DNA of 64,000 nucleotides. Source: Methanobrevibacter oralis (GTDB lineage Archaea; Methanobacteriota; Methanobacteria; Methanobacteriales; Methanobacteriaceae). Shown here one piece after another: positions 56,097 to 64,000 of this stretch (position 1 is the stretch's first letter; each line of letters starts with the position of its first letter). The position numbers and the translations under genes were made by a program. The notes beneath the pieces were generated by a model. The model was not told the origin of the DNA and did no database searches. It saw only the letters and a list, made by a program, of their open reading frames with translations. The DNA lies in assembly GCF_001639275.1 (NCBI RefSeq), contig NZ_LWMU01000114.1, positions 1-64,000 of the forward strand, in the 5' to 3' direction.

Positions 56097-56855
56097 ATGG
56101 CACAAATTTATCCAGGTACTTCTCAGGTTGCTCAAAATAGAAGAAACTTTACTAATCCAGATTATGAATTAGAAAAGTTAAGAGAAATTTCTGATGAAGA
56201 CGTAGTAAAAATATTAGGTCACAGAGCTCCAGGTTCTGAATACAAAAGTGTTCACCCACCTTTAGAAGAACTCGATGAACCTGATGATATTGTAAGAGAA
56301 TTAGTAACACCTATTGACGGTGCAAAAGCAGGAGATAGGATTAGATACATTCAATTCGTAGATTCAATGTACTTCGCACCAGCTCAACCTTACTTAAGGG
56401 CAAGATCTTATTTATTTAGATTTAGAGGAATTGATACTGGTACCTTATCTGGAAGACAAGTAATCGAAGCAAGGGAAAGAGATATTGAAAGAATTTCAAA
56501 ATATCTTTTAGAAACTGAATACTTCGATACTGCAAGAACTGGTATTAGAGGTGCAGGTGTACACGGTCATTCTTTAAGGTTAGATGAAAATGGTTTGATG
56601 TTTGACATGCTTAGAAGACAAGTATTCAATAGAGAAACTGGTAATGTTGAAATGGTCAGAGACCAAGTTGGAAGAGACTTAGACGAACCAGTTGTATTAG
56701 GTGAACCATTAGATGAAGAAACATTAAAATCCAAAACCACTATTTACAGAATTGATGGTGAAGCATACAAGGACGATGTAGAAGCTGTTGAAGTATTAAA
56801 AAATATTCACGTATCTAGATCTTTCGGTGCATTTAATCCAAATGAAGGATGGTAA
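56097..56855 (+). CDS. mcrG: Methyl-coenzyme M reductase gamma subunit (McrG)
   Basis: 252 residues. [44 protein letters not shown] is the family N-terminus, and [31 protein letters not shown] the conserved core next to the F430 site. It is a structural subunit of Mcr. It lies 2 nt after mcrC and 5 nt before mcrA. Confidence 0.98.
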   Translation: MAQIYPGTSQVAQNRRNFTNPDYELEKLREISDEDVVKILGHRAPGSEYKSVHPPLEELDEPDDIVRELVTPIDGAKAGDRIRYIQFVDSMYFAPAQPYLRARSYLFRFRGIDTGTLSGRQVIEARERDIERISKYLLETEYFDTARTGIRGAGVHGHSLRLDENGLMFDMLRRQVFNRETGNVEMVRDQVGRDLDEPVVLGEPLDEETLKSKTTIYRIDGEAYKDDVEAVEVLKNIHVSRSFGAFNPNEGW

Positions 56856-56860
56856 TTAAC

Positions 56861-58516
56861 ATGGCAGATAAAAAATTCTTAGATGCAATGAAACAAAAAT
56901 TCAGTGAAGATCCAACTGAAAAAAGAACACAATTCTATAACATGGGTGGTTGGAAACAATCTGAAAGAAAAACTGCTTTCGTAAATGAAGGTAAAAAAAT
57001 AGCTGAAGAAAGGGGAATTCCAATGTACAACCCAGACATTGGTACTCCTTTAGGTCAAAGAGCTTTAATGTCTTACCAATTATCTACTACTGATACTTTT
57101 GTTGAAGGTGACGATTTACACTTTATTAACAACTCAGCTATTCAACAAGCTTGGGATGACATTAGAAAAACTGTAATTGTAGGTTTAAACACTGCTCACA
57201 ACGTACTTGAAAAAAGATTAGGTATTGAAGTAACTCCAGAAACTATTACTCATTACTTAGAAACTGTAAACCACGCTATGCCTGGTGCAGCAGTAGTTCA
57301 AGAGCACATGGTAGAAACTGACCCATTAGTAGTATCTGACAGTTACGTAAAAGTATTTACTGGTGACGATGAATTAGCTGATGAAATTGACTCAGCATTC
57401 GTTTTAGATATTAATAAAGAGTTCCCAGAAGAACAAGCTGAAGCTTTAAAAGCTGAAGTAGGTGGAAGTGTATGGCAAGCTGTAAGAATTCCTGCTATTG
57501 TGGGAAGAGTTTGTGATGGAGGTACTACCTCTAGATGGTCTGCTATGCAAATTGGTATGTCAATGATTTCAGCATACAACCAATGTGCTGGTGAAGGTGC
57601 AACAGGAGACTTTGCATACGCATCCAAACACGCAGAAGTTATCCACATGGGTACTTACTTACCTGTAAGAAGAGCAAGAGCAGAAAATGAACTTGGTGGA
57701 GTTCCATTCGGATTTATGGCAGATATTTGTCAAGGTACTAGAGTTCACCCAGATGACCCTGTACGTTCCACTTTAGAAGTAGTAGCTTTAGGTGCTGCTT
57801 TATACGACCAAATTTGGTTAGGTTCTTACATGTCTGGTGGTGTAGGATTCACTCAATATGCTACAGCAGCATATACTGATAATGTATTAGATGACTTCAC
57901 TTACTTCGGTAAAGATTATGTTGAAGATAAATACGGTGGATTAACTCAAGCACCAAATAATATGGATACTGTTTTAGATGTTGGTACTGAAGTTGCATTC
58001 TATGCATTAGAACAATACGAAGAATACCCAGCATTACTCGAAACTCACTTCGGTGGATCTCAAAGATCATCTGTTATTTCAGCAGCAGCTGGTGCTTCAA
58101 CTGCATTTGCTACTGGTAATGCTCAAACTGGTTTAAGTGCATGGTACTTATCTATGTATTTACACAAAGAACAACATTCCAGATTAGGTTTCTATGGTTT
58201 CGATTTACAAGATCAATGTGGTGCTGCTAACGTATTCTCTATCAGAAACGATGAAGGTATACCACTTGAAATGAGAGGCCCTAACTACCCTAACTACGCA
58301 ATGAATGTAGGTCACCAAGGTGAATATGCTGGTATTGCACAAGCTCCTCACTCCGCTCGTGGAGATGCATGGGCTTTCAATCCATTAATTAAAATAGCAT
58401 TTGCTGACAAAAACTTAATCTTTGACTTCAGCCAACCTCGTGCTGAGTTTGCTAAAGGAGCATTAAGAGAGTTCGAACCATCTGGTGAAAGAACTGCTAT
58501 TACTCCAGCAAAATAA
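56861..58516 (+). CDS. mcrA: Methyl-coenzyme M reductase alpha subunit (McrA)
   Basis: 551 residues from the ATG at 56861; the in-frame ATG at 56849 lies in mcrG. Residues known to be modified in Methanothermobacter are all present: His257 (SKHAEV) and Arg271 (PVRRAR) at identical numbers, Gln401 (GGSQRSS), Gly446, Asp451 and Cys453 ([14 protein letters not shown]), the last four shifted by one. [16 protein letters not shown] is the diagnostic mcrA primer region. It holds coenzyme F430 with McrB and McrG. Mmp10, encoded nearby, is the expected methylase for Arg271. Confidence 0.98.
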   Translation: MADKKFLDAMKQKFSEDPTEKRTQFYNMGGWKQSERKTAFVNEGKKIAEERGIPMYNPDIGTPLGQRALMSYQLSTTDTFVEGDDLHFINNSAIQQAWDDIRKTVIVGLNTAHNVLEKRLGIEVTPETITHYLETVNHAMPGAAVVQEHMVETDPLVVSDSYVKVFTGDDELADEIDSAFVLDINKEFPEEQAEALKAEVGGSVWQAVRIPAIVGRVCDGGTTSRWSAMQIGMSMISAYNQCAGEGATGDFAYASKHAEVIHMGTYLPVRRARAENELGGVPFGFMADICQGTRVHPDDPVRSTLEVVALGAALYDQIWLGSYMSGGVGFTQYATAAYTDNVLDDFTYFGKDYVEDKYGGLTQAPNNMDTVLDVGTEVAFYALEQYEEYPALLETHFGGSQRSSVISAAAGASTAFATGNAQTGLSAWYLSMYLHKEQHSRLGFYGFDLQDQCGAANVFSIRNDEGIPLEMRGPNYPNYAMNVGHQGEYAGIAQAPHSARGDAWAFNPLIKIAFADKNLIFDFSQPRAEFAKGALREFEPSGERTAITPAK

Positions 58517-58532
58517 ATTTAAAAACATGTAG

Positions 58533-58565
58533 ATAGGTGAATTTTCACCTATTTACTTTTTATAA
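58533..58565 (+). terminator. Terminator after mcrA
   Basis: ATAGGTGAA (58533-58541) and TTCACCTAT (58544-58552) form a perfect 9-bp stem, followed by TTACTTTTTATAAAAT. It lies 17 nt after the mcrA stop and separates the mcr and mtr operons. Confidence 0.75.
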
Positions 58566-58634
58566 AATATTTAAGCATGCCTAAATGGTATTAGCAAAAC
58601 ATTTATACTAATAATTAAAAAAAGATTATTACAT

Positions 58635-58657
58635 GCAATATTTGATAGTAATATTGC
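58635..58657 (+). promoter_or_regulatory. Hairpin upstream of mtrE
   Basis: GCAATATT (58635-58642) and AATATTGC (58650-58657) with a 7-nt loop, 88-110 bp before mtrE. It may be an operator or a leader structure. GGAGG at 58733 is the mtrE ribosome site. Confidence 0.35.
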
Positions 58658-58744
58658 AATAGATTTTTATATGGAATAAAAATCGTTTCAATAAATTATG
58701 TTTATTAAATGATCAATTTAATAAAAAATATGGAGGAAAAAATT

Positions 58745-59620
58745 ATGGACCCTGTAACATTAGGTGTTGTTGCATTAATGGGTGCAGTTGCTACTATTGG
58801 AGGGGCTGCAGAGGACTTAGAATCTGATATTGGTTCTCAAAGTAACCCTAACTCTCAAGTTCAACTTGCTCCACAAATGGGACATTTACACCGTATGATA
58901 AACAAAGCGGCTTCTGGTGAACCAGTCGCTTATGGTGTTTGGTGTGGTGTTGCTGGTGCTATTGCATACATATTAATCCACTTTGGAATTTTCCCAATTG
59001 TTGGCATTGCAATTGGTGCAAGTGTCGCTGCTTTTGTTCACTCTATTTATACTGTTACATCCCACATGGGAAGGATTGTTGGGCAATCTCAATTTGAACA
59101 ACCTTTGTTTATGGATGTATTGACTCAATCTTTAGGACCTATTGCAGGTCACGGATTTATAACTAGTTTTTGTATTGTTGGAATTTCCTATTTAATGACT
59201 ATTCCATTAAATGGAACTGCATTACATGTATTCCCATTACCGCTCTTAGCAATGCTTTGGGGTATTGCTCTTGGTGCTATTGGTTCTTCAACTGGGGATG
59301 TACATTATGGTGCAGAAAGCGAATATCAAAAGTTCGAGTTTGGTGGAGGTACTCCTGTAGCTATTCAAGGGGATATAGTTACAAAGGCTCCTATAGGTGC
59401 TAAAAACTCTATGGATGTTGTAAACTTCTGTGCTAAATTCGGTGGACCATTAACTGGTTTCTGTTTCGGTCTTGTTGTATTCTTTAGTTTCTGGAATACA
59501 GTTGTATTTGGAATTTATGGTGGTATTATTGTAGGTCTTATAATCGTTGTTTTATTAGGTGTAATGAATGACAGATTAGAAGTATTTGCAAGAGAAAAAT
59601 ACGGACCGTATGAGGAATAA
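58745..59620 (+). CDS. mtrE: Methyl-H4MPT:CoM methyltransferase subunit E (MtrE)
   Basis: 291 residues from the ATG at 58745, which follows GGAGGAAAAAATT; the ATG at 58709 would add 12 residues with no ribosome site. It has about six membrane helices. DPVTLGVVALMGAVATIGGAAEDLESDIGSQSNPNSQVQLAPQMGH is diagnostic. MtrE with MtrD and MtrC forms the sodium-pumping membrane part of the Mtr complex. It is the first gene of mtrEDCBAFGH. Confidence 0.97.
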   Translation: MDPVTLGVVALMGAVATIGGAAEDLESDIGSQSNPNSQVQLAPQMGHLHRMINKAASGEPVAYGVWCGVAGAIAYILIHFGIFPIVGIAIGASVAAFVHSIYTVTSHMGRIVGQSQFEQPLFMDVLTQSLGPIAGHGFITSFCIVGISYLMTIPLNGTALHVFPLPLLAMLWGIALGAIGSSTGDVHYGAESEYQKFEFGGGTPVAIQGDIVTKAPIGAKNSMDVVNFCAKFGGPLTGFCFGLVVFFSFWNTVVFGIYGGIIVGLIIVVLLGVMNDRLEVFAREKYGPYEE

Positions 59621-59632
59621 GGAGGTTCAATT

Positions 59633-60334
59633 ATGGATCCTATTTCATTAATTTTATTCATCGCTATAGGCGGTATTATGATTGGTGCAGGTGTGCACTT
59701 TATTCCTGTAGGAGGAGCTCCTGCAGCTATGGCAACAGCTACTGGTGTAGGTACTGGTACTGCTATGTTAGCTGCTGGTGCTGGTTTAACAGGACTTATT
59801 ACTGCTGCTACTATGACAGGTGAACCATTTTATGTGGTTGGTGTTGGGGGAGCAATTGGTGCAATGATTATGATGGGTATTACAATGTTTATTGCTAACA
59901 TTATCTACATCTTTGGTGTAGGAGTTGTACCTGCTGCTTCAAAAGTAAATGTTGATTGGATTACCAAACGTAACCAAGAAAAATATAAGACTCCTGGTAC
60001 TGAAGGTCACGGTGTTCCAACTACTTCATTTGTAAGTGGTCTTATTGGAGGACTTCTTGGTGGTTTCGGTGGGGGATTAGTTTACTATGGAATCAACACT
60101 GCTGTAAATGATGCTACTCTTGTTACTGACCCTGCTATAAGCATTGGGTTAGCAGCTATTTTAGGTGTAGGTGTGTTCTTTATTAATTCAGTAATTGCTT
60201 CATATAATATTGGAGGAACTATTGAAGGTATGCACGACCCTAAATTTAAAAGGATTGGAACTGGTGCATTAGCTTGTGGTATTGCATCTGTTGTTTTAGG
60301 AATATTTTGTATTATTTTAACTGGAGGTATCTAA
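59633..60334 (+). CDS. mtrD: Methyl-H4MPT:CoM methyltransferase subunit D (MtrD)
   Basis: 233 residues, Gly/Ala-rich, six membrane helices. DPISLILFIAIGGIMIGAGVHFIPVGGAPAAMATATGVGTGTAM is the conserved start. It forms part of the Na+-translocating core with MtrC and MtrE. Its stop is directly followed by the mtrC ATG. Confidence 0.97.
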   Translation: MDPISLILFIAIGGIMIGAGVHFIPVGGAPAAMATATGVGTGTAMLAAGAGLTGLITAATMTGEPFYVVGVGGAIGAMIMMGITMFIANIIYIFGVGVVPAASKVNVDWITKRNQEKYKTPGTEGHGVPTTSFVSGLIGGLLGGFGGGLVYYGINTAVNDATLVTDPAISIGLAAILGVGVFFINSVIASYNIGGTIEGMHDPKFKRIGTGALACGIASVVLGIFCIILTGGI

Positions 60335-61147
60335 ATGTCTGCTGGTGGAAGTGCTGATGGTGCAGCTGCAGGTGCTATAGATTCAAATCATTTATTAATC
60401 TTAGGTGTTGTTGGTGCATTAATCGGAATTTATTTATCTAATGTTAATGATATTATTGGTCCTGTAATTGCAGGTCTAGGAGGAGTATGTGCAATTGTAT
60501 GGGGATCTGATGCTATTCGTAGAGTAGCTAGTTATGGTTTAGGTACCGGTGTTCCATCAATCGGATACATGTCTTTATCTGTAGGAGTAATTGGTGCATT
60601 AACTGGTATTACATTAGCAACTATTCTTAATATTCCATTAATTGGCCCTATTTCAGGACTTATTGTTGCTGTAATTATTGGTGCTGTTATTGCATTAGTT
60701 GCAACTAAAATTGTTGGTATGAAAATCCCAATTATGGTTCAGTGTACTATTGAAATTGCTGGTGCTGCTATGCTATCTATTTTAGCGTTTTCAAGTGCTG
60801 TTACAGGGACATATGACATGGCTGCAATTTATGAAAATGTTGTTGCACATGGTTTTATTGCCGTGTTCTTTATTTTGTGTACTATGGCTATTCAACATCC
60901 ATTTAATGCATGTTTAGGACCAAATGAAGATCAAGTAAGAACTCTTAAATGTGCAGCATCTACTGCATTTTTAACTATGACAATTACTGGTCTTATTTCT
61001 TCAATTACTGGAGGATTAGGTTGGTTTGTAGTATTCATTGTAGGTTTAATTGGATGGATTATTGCCTTTAGAGCATTTGTTCAAGCTTCATGTAGTGATG
61101 CAGCTTCAACAAGATGGGCTGGTTTATGGCCTGATGTAGAACAATAG
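60335..61147 (+). CDS. mtrC: Methyl-H4MPT:CoM methyltransferase subunit C (MtrC)
   Basis: 270 residues with seven or so membrane helices. GLGTGVPSIGYMSLSVGVIGALTGI and MAIQHPFNACLGPNEDQVRTLKCA are conserved blocks. It is an integral subunit of the sodium pump. CTGGAGG in the end of mtrD is its ribosome site, so the two are translationally coupled. Confidence 0.97.
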   Translation: MSAGGSADGAAAGAIDSNHLLILGVVGALIGIYLSNVNDIIGPVIAGLGGVCAIVWGSDAIRRVASYGLGTGVPSIGYMSLSVGVIGALTGITLATILNIPLIGPISGLIVAVIIGAVIALVATKIVGMKIPIMVQCTIEIAGAAMLSILAFSSAVTGTYDMAAIYENVVAHGFIAVFFILCTMAIQHPFNACLGPNEDQVRTLKCAASTAFLTMTITGLISSITGGLGWFVVFIVGLIGWIIAFRAFVQASCSDAASTRWAGLWPDVEQ

Positions 61148-61163
61148 ATTAGGAGGAATTAAT

Positions 61164-61493
61164 ATGGCTCAAATGTTACCTATGGTACAAATTATACCTG
61201 AAATGAATTTAGCTTATGATCCTGTCACTGGTATTATAGGCGCATCTTTAGGTGGAGGAGTTATTCTCTTATCTATGGATGAAGTAAATGCGGAAGTATC
61301 TAAAATGGAAGCAGCTGCTGATGAGTTAATGGCTTCTTTAGATCCATATTCAAGTCCTGCTGGAGCTTATCCTGGAAGGGAAGGTTCTTATATTACTGCG
61401 GGACTGTTAACAAATGTCGTTTATGGATTCTTATTAGCTGTATTTATTATTTTTGCTGCATTACCTGTCTTACAAATGTGGGGGGTATTATAG
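61164..61493 (+). CDS. mtrB: Methyl-H4MPT:CoM methyltransferase subunit B (MtrB)
   Basis: 109 residues: a soluble N-terminal part (MVQIIPEMNLAYDPVTGIIGASLGGGVILLSMDEV) and one C-terminal membrane helix. It is a small accessory subunit of the Mtr complex next to MtrA. AGGAGG precedes the ATG. Confidence 0.95.
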   Translation: MAQMLPMVQIIPEMNLAYDPVTGIIGASLGGGVILLSMDEVNAEVSKMEAAADELMASLDPYSSPAGAYPGREGSYITAGLLTNVVYGFLLAVFIIFAALPVLQMWGVL

Positions 61494-62210
61494 ATGGCTG
61501 ATAAAAAAGCTCCTGCAGATGGCTGGCCGGTTATTAGTGGAGACTATATTGTAGGCGACCCTGAAAGTCCTGTTGCTGTTACAACATTAGCTTCTCACAT
61601 TGAAGCTGAACTTTCTGGAGCAGCTATTGCAGGTCCATGTAAAACAGAAAACTTAGGAATTGAAAAAGTTGTTGCAAATATTATTTCAAACCCTAATATT
61701 CGTTTCTTAATATTAGCTGGTGCTGAAGTACAAGGTCACATCACAGGACAAAGTTTCATGGCTTTACACGAAAATGGTGCTGATCCAGATAAAAAGAAAA
61801 TTATCGGTGCAACTGGTGCTATTCCTTTCGTAGAAAATGTTCCTTTAGAAGGTGTAGAAAGATTCCAACAACAATTAGAAATTGTTGATTTGATTGACAC
61901 TGAAGATATTGGGACTATTCAATCAAAAATCAACGAATGTGTAGAAAAAGATCCAGGTGCTTTTGAAGAGGAAGCTATGGTAATTTCCGTTGAAGGGGAT
62001 GATGAAGAAGCTGACAGTGGCGAAGAAATGAAAGTTGTTTCTGGTGAAACTGCTCTTATTGAGGCTAGAATGAGAGTTATTAACACTAAAATCGACATGA
62101 TCGGTGCTATTCAAAGGAATATGGCAGGTAATTATGCAGGTAAAGTTCAAGGTATAATGATTGGATTAGTATTTACTTTAGTTATTGGAGCTTTATTCTT
62201 GTTATTTTAG
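61494..62210 (+). CDS. mtrA: Methyl-H4MPT:CoM methyltransferase subunit A (MtrA), corrinoid-binding
   Basis: 238 residues. [25 protein letters not shown] opens the domain. His82 in [10 protein letters not shown] is the lower ligand of the cobalamin cobalt. An acidic linker ([11 protein letters not shown]) and one C-terminal membrane helix (about 218-238) anchor it. The corrinoid carries the methyl group from MtrH to coenzyme M. Its start follows the mtrB stop directly. Confidence 0.97.
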   Translation: MADKKAPADGWPVISGDYIVGDPESPVAVTTLASHIEAELSGAAIAGPCKTENLGIEKVVANIISNPNIRFLILAGAEVQGHITGQSFMALHENGADPDKKKIIGATGAIPFVENVPLEGVERFQQQLEIVDLIDTEDIGTIQSKINECVEKDPGAFEEEAMVISVEGDDEEADSGEEMKVVSGETALIEARMRVINTKIDMIGAIQRNMAGNYAGKVQGIMIGLVFTLVIGALFLLF

Positions 62211-62222
62211 GGAGGTATAATT

Positions 62223-62429
62223 ATGGTGCAAATTTCTAACAAACCAAATATAAGCGGAATTAAAAAGGTATCTGAAGACTCAGAATACAGTTCAAAACTT
62301 ATTGCAAGAGATGGAAAACTTTTTGCAGGTTTAATTGCAACTAGATTCAAAGGATTTGCTATTGGTGTCTGTTTAGCAGTTCTTTTAATTGTTATTATTC
62401 CTTTCATTGCAAAAATGTGTGGATTATAG
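62223..62429 (+). CDS. mtrF: Methyl-H4MPT:CoM methyltransferase subunit F (MtrF)
   Basis: 68 residues with one C-terminal membrane helix. The N-terminal [33 protein letters not shown] is typical and resembles the linker end of MtrA-type proteins. It is a small subunit of the Mtr complex. GGAGGT precedes the ATG. Confidence 0.93.
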   Translation: MVQISNKPNISGIKKVSEDSEYSSKLIARDGKLFAGLIATRFKGFAIGVCLAVLLIVIIPFIAKMCGL

Positions 62430-62440
62430 AGGTGTTTATT

Positions 62441-62683
62441 ATGAGTGATGAAGAAAACACAGCATCCCAAGTATTAGTTTCCTCAGATGATTTCAATGAT
62501 ATTGCTGCAAGACTAAATGATGCAGAAGAAAAAGTTGATTTTACTGTAGGTGAATATTACCAACGTTTAGGTCAACAAACAGGTAGAGATGTTGGTATAT
62601 TATATGGTATTATACTTGGATTAATTATTTTAATTGTTGCAATAAAATTTGGTATAACTTCAATGTTATCCGCCTTAATTTAG
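62441..62683 (+). CDS. mtrG: Methyl-H4MPT:CoM methyltransferase subunit G (MtrG)
   Basis: 80 residues from the ATG at 62441, preceded by GAGGTG. A soluble helix with [39 protein letters not shown] leads into one C-terminal membrane helix. It is a small Mtr subunit. The frame is open further upstream, but the earlier ATG has no ribosome site. Confidence 0.93.
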   Translation: MSDEENTASQVLVSSDDFNDIAARLNDAEEKVDFTVGEYYQRLGQQTGRDVGILYGIILGLIILIVAIKFGITSMLSALI

Positions 62684-62696
62684 GAGGTTAAGACTT

Positions 62697-63635
62697 ATGT
62701 TTAGATTTGATAAAGAACAAGTAGTTTTTGATTTCGCAGGAGTCAAAATGGGAGGTCAACCTGGAGAATATCCTACCGTATTAGCAGGTACTATTTTCTA
62801 CGGTGGACATAATATTATTAGTGATGAATTAACAGGAGATTTCGATAAAGAAAAAGCTGAAACATTAGTCAATGATATGGCTAGTATTTCTGATGTTACA
62901 GGTAACCCTTATATTGTACAAGTTTTTGGGCAAACTGAAGAAGCTATCGTGAAATATATTGAATATATTGGGGAAGTTTGTGATGCTCCATTCCTTATAG
63001 ATTCAACATCTGGGGATGCAAGAGTAGCTGGTGCTCAATATGCTGATGAATCTGGTTTAACTGACAGGGCTATTTACAACTCAATCAACATGTCAGCAGA
63101 TAAATCCGAATTAGATGCTTTAGCTGCAACTGATGTATCAGCATCTATTATTTTAGGATTCAACCCAATGAATGCTACTGTTGATGGTAAAATGGCTATG
63201 TGGGAAGATGGTGACAATGGTGCTTATGAAAAAGGTTTACTTGAAGTAGCTGAAGATTGTGGTATTGATAAATTCATGATGGATACTGCGGTTACTCCTT
63301 TAGGTCAAGGTGCAGGTATCGCTGCTAAAACTTCTTTTGCTGAGAAAGCTAAATGGGGATACCCAGTTGGATCTGGTATTCACAATGTACCTTCTGCGTG
63401 GGACTGGTTAAGAGAATATAAAAAAGCTGGTCACAAAGATGCATTTACTGTTTGTGATATTGGTGCAAACATTGTGCAAGTAATGTGTGGTGGAGATTTC
63501 GTTTTATTCGGACCAATCGAAAATGCTAGAATCGCATTTCCTGCTGTAGCTCAAACTGATATGTTTATTTGTGAAGCTGCTGCTGACTTTGGTACTGAAC
63601 CTGTTGAAAACCACCCAATGAACAACTTATTATAG
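62697..63635 (+). CDS. mtrH: Methyl-H4MPT:CoM methyltransferase subunit H (MtrH)
   Basis: 312 residues of a soluble TIM-barrel methyltransferase. MFRFDKEQVVFDFAGVKMGGQPGEYPTVLAGTIFY is the conserved N-terminus. MtrH takes the methyl group from methyl-tetrahydromethanopterin and passes it to the MtrA corrinoid. It is the last gene of the mtr operon; AGGAGGT precedes the ATG. Confidence 0.97.
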   Translation: MFRFDKEQVVFDFAGVKMGGQPGEYPTVLAGTIFYGGHNIISDELTGDFDKEKAETLVNDMASISDVTGNPYIVQVFGQTEEAIVKYIEYIGEVCDAPFLIDSTSGDARVAGAQYADESGLTDRAIYNSINMSADKSELDALAATDVSASIILGFNPMNATVDGKMAMWEDGDNGAYEKGLLEVAEDCGIDKFMMDTAVTPLGQGAGIAAKTSFAEKAKWGYPVGSGIHNVPSAWDWLREYKKAGHKDAFTVCDIGANIVQVMCGGDFVLFGPIENARIAFPAVAQTDMFICEAAADFGTEPVENHPMNNLL

Positions 63636-63675
63636 ATTAAAATATTTTTTAATCTAACTTTTTTTTATTTTTTTC
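63634..63675 (+). terminator. Terminator after mtrH
   Basis: AGATTAAA (63634-63641) and TTTAATCT (63648-63655) form an 8-bp stem that begins in the stop codon, followed by AACTTTTTTTTATTTTTTTC. This is the clearest stem plus T-run in the window. Confidence 0.75.
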
Positions 63676-63749
63676 AAAATTAATTTAATAAGATTTATAT
63701 TATTCTTATAAGATATTATTATTTAACTTAATTATTGAGGTTTTATATA

Positions 63750-64000
63750 ATGTCTTTTCTTAGTAAACTTTTTAATAAGGGTCCTAAACCTATTATTGCT
63801 AAATCTCATGAAGGTAACTTAGCAATTTTAAGAGCTAATAAAGCTGGACCTGCAAGTCCAGGTGCTGTTAAAAAACCTGATGTATTTTATGTAACTGCTT
63901 CTGTTGAATTAGGGAACACTACTACTAAGTCTATTGTAACTGCAACTAATTTGAATACAAGCGAGTGTTATTTACTTAATAAAACTGTTAAAATGACAAG
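63750..64000 (+). CDS. mmp14: Methanogenesis marker protein 14, N-terminal part (cut by window edge)
   Basis: 83 residues are visible. MSFLSKLFNKGPKPIIAKSHEGNLAILRANKAGPAS is followed by TASVELGNTTTKSIVTATNL, a Hsp70/actin-like phosphate-loop motif typical of marker protein 14, which usually follows mtrH in Methanobacteriales. GAGG about 10 nt upstream is the ribosome site. The function is not established; it is conserved with methanogenesis. The assignment rests on the N-terminus and position. Confidence 0.75.
   Translation, partial: MSFLSKLFNKGPKPIIAKSHEGNLAILRANKAGPASPGAVKKPDVFYVTASVELGNTTTKSIVTATNLNTSECYLLNKTVKMT

Noticed and set aside
57343-57648. Long antisense frame within mcrA
   Set aside because: It is a shadow of a strongly conserved gene; it has no ribosome site and an implausible composition. 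Similar antisense frames in mmp7, mtrA and purM regions were dropped for the same reason.

Overview
The window is a chromosomal piece of an AT-rich methanogenic archaeon of the order Methanobacteriales, most likely the genus Methanobrevibacter. The evidence is: mcrBDCGA followed directly by mtrEDCBAFGH, a family B DNA polymerase that ends just after motif C (the split PolB of this order), many Methanobacteriales-specific families, and large AT-rich 'adhesin-like' surface proteins with Lys-rich Ig-like repeats. Shine-Dalgarno sites are mostly of the GGTGAT or GGAGG type. No rRNA, tRNA or CRISPR was found.

Layout. 1-5.3 kb: the tail of a probable transposase and two adhesins, the first carrying a papain-like domain. 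5.3-12.4 kb: a DUF366-queD-queE operon, two quadruple-CBS proteins, pheA (apparently with an ATA start), two membrane/surface proteins, and split coaC/coaB. 12.4-13 kb: a gene-free stretch with a conspicuous hairpin. 13-20 kb: the box C/D RNP genes flpA and nop5 (minus), a coiled-coil protein, pyrD-pyrK, an AI-2E family permease and polB1 (plus). 20-33 kb: mostly minus strand, with a third adhesin, comC, purM, the aCPSF1/FttA termination nuclease, psmB, a Taw2-like methyltransferase (plus), cofG, a DUF2120-like gene, mptA, an Lrp regulator and trm1. 33-34 kb: a DegT-type aminotransferase.

34.2-44.7 kb is the accessory and most interesting part. A minus-strand operon encodes a 15-residue peptide (MSYEEFLMLGCKHNH) with a perfect GGTGAT ribosome site, then an RNA hairpin, then two SPASM-type radical SAM enzymes. 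It looks like a very small RiPP (ribosomally made, modified peptide) system. Facing away from it, about 1.1 kb off, is a plus-strand operon of two ECF S components, EcfT (again with an apparent ATA start), a fused EcfA1A2 ATPase and two ABC exporter-fold half-transporters. That gene set resembles metallophore uptake loci. A Cys/His-rich modified peptide made beside it could be its cargo, but this is inference.

44.7-53.2 kb holds housekeeping and methanogenesis support genes: an MTH1187-type thiamine-binding protein, a TtuA/Ncs6-type sulfurtransferase, a cation/Ca2+ exchanger, a CNNM-type protein, DUF1922, TraB, comB, mmp17, mmp7 and mmp10 (the McrA arginine methylase). 53.2-64 kb is the methanogenesis core: a structured leader, mcrBDCGA, a terminator, mtrEDCBAFGH, a terminator and the start of mmp14. 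These genes work together. ComB and ComC make coenzyme M, CofG makes the F420 chromophore, MptA starts methanopterin synthesis, Mtr makes methyl-CoM, Mcr reduces it to methane, and Mmp10 and the other marker proteins modify or assemble Mcr.
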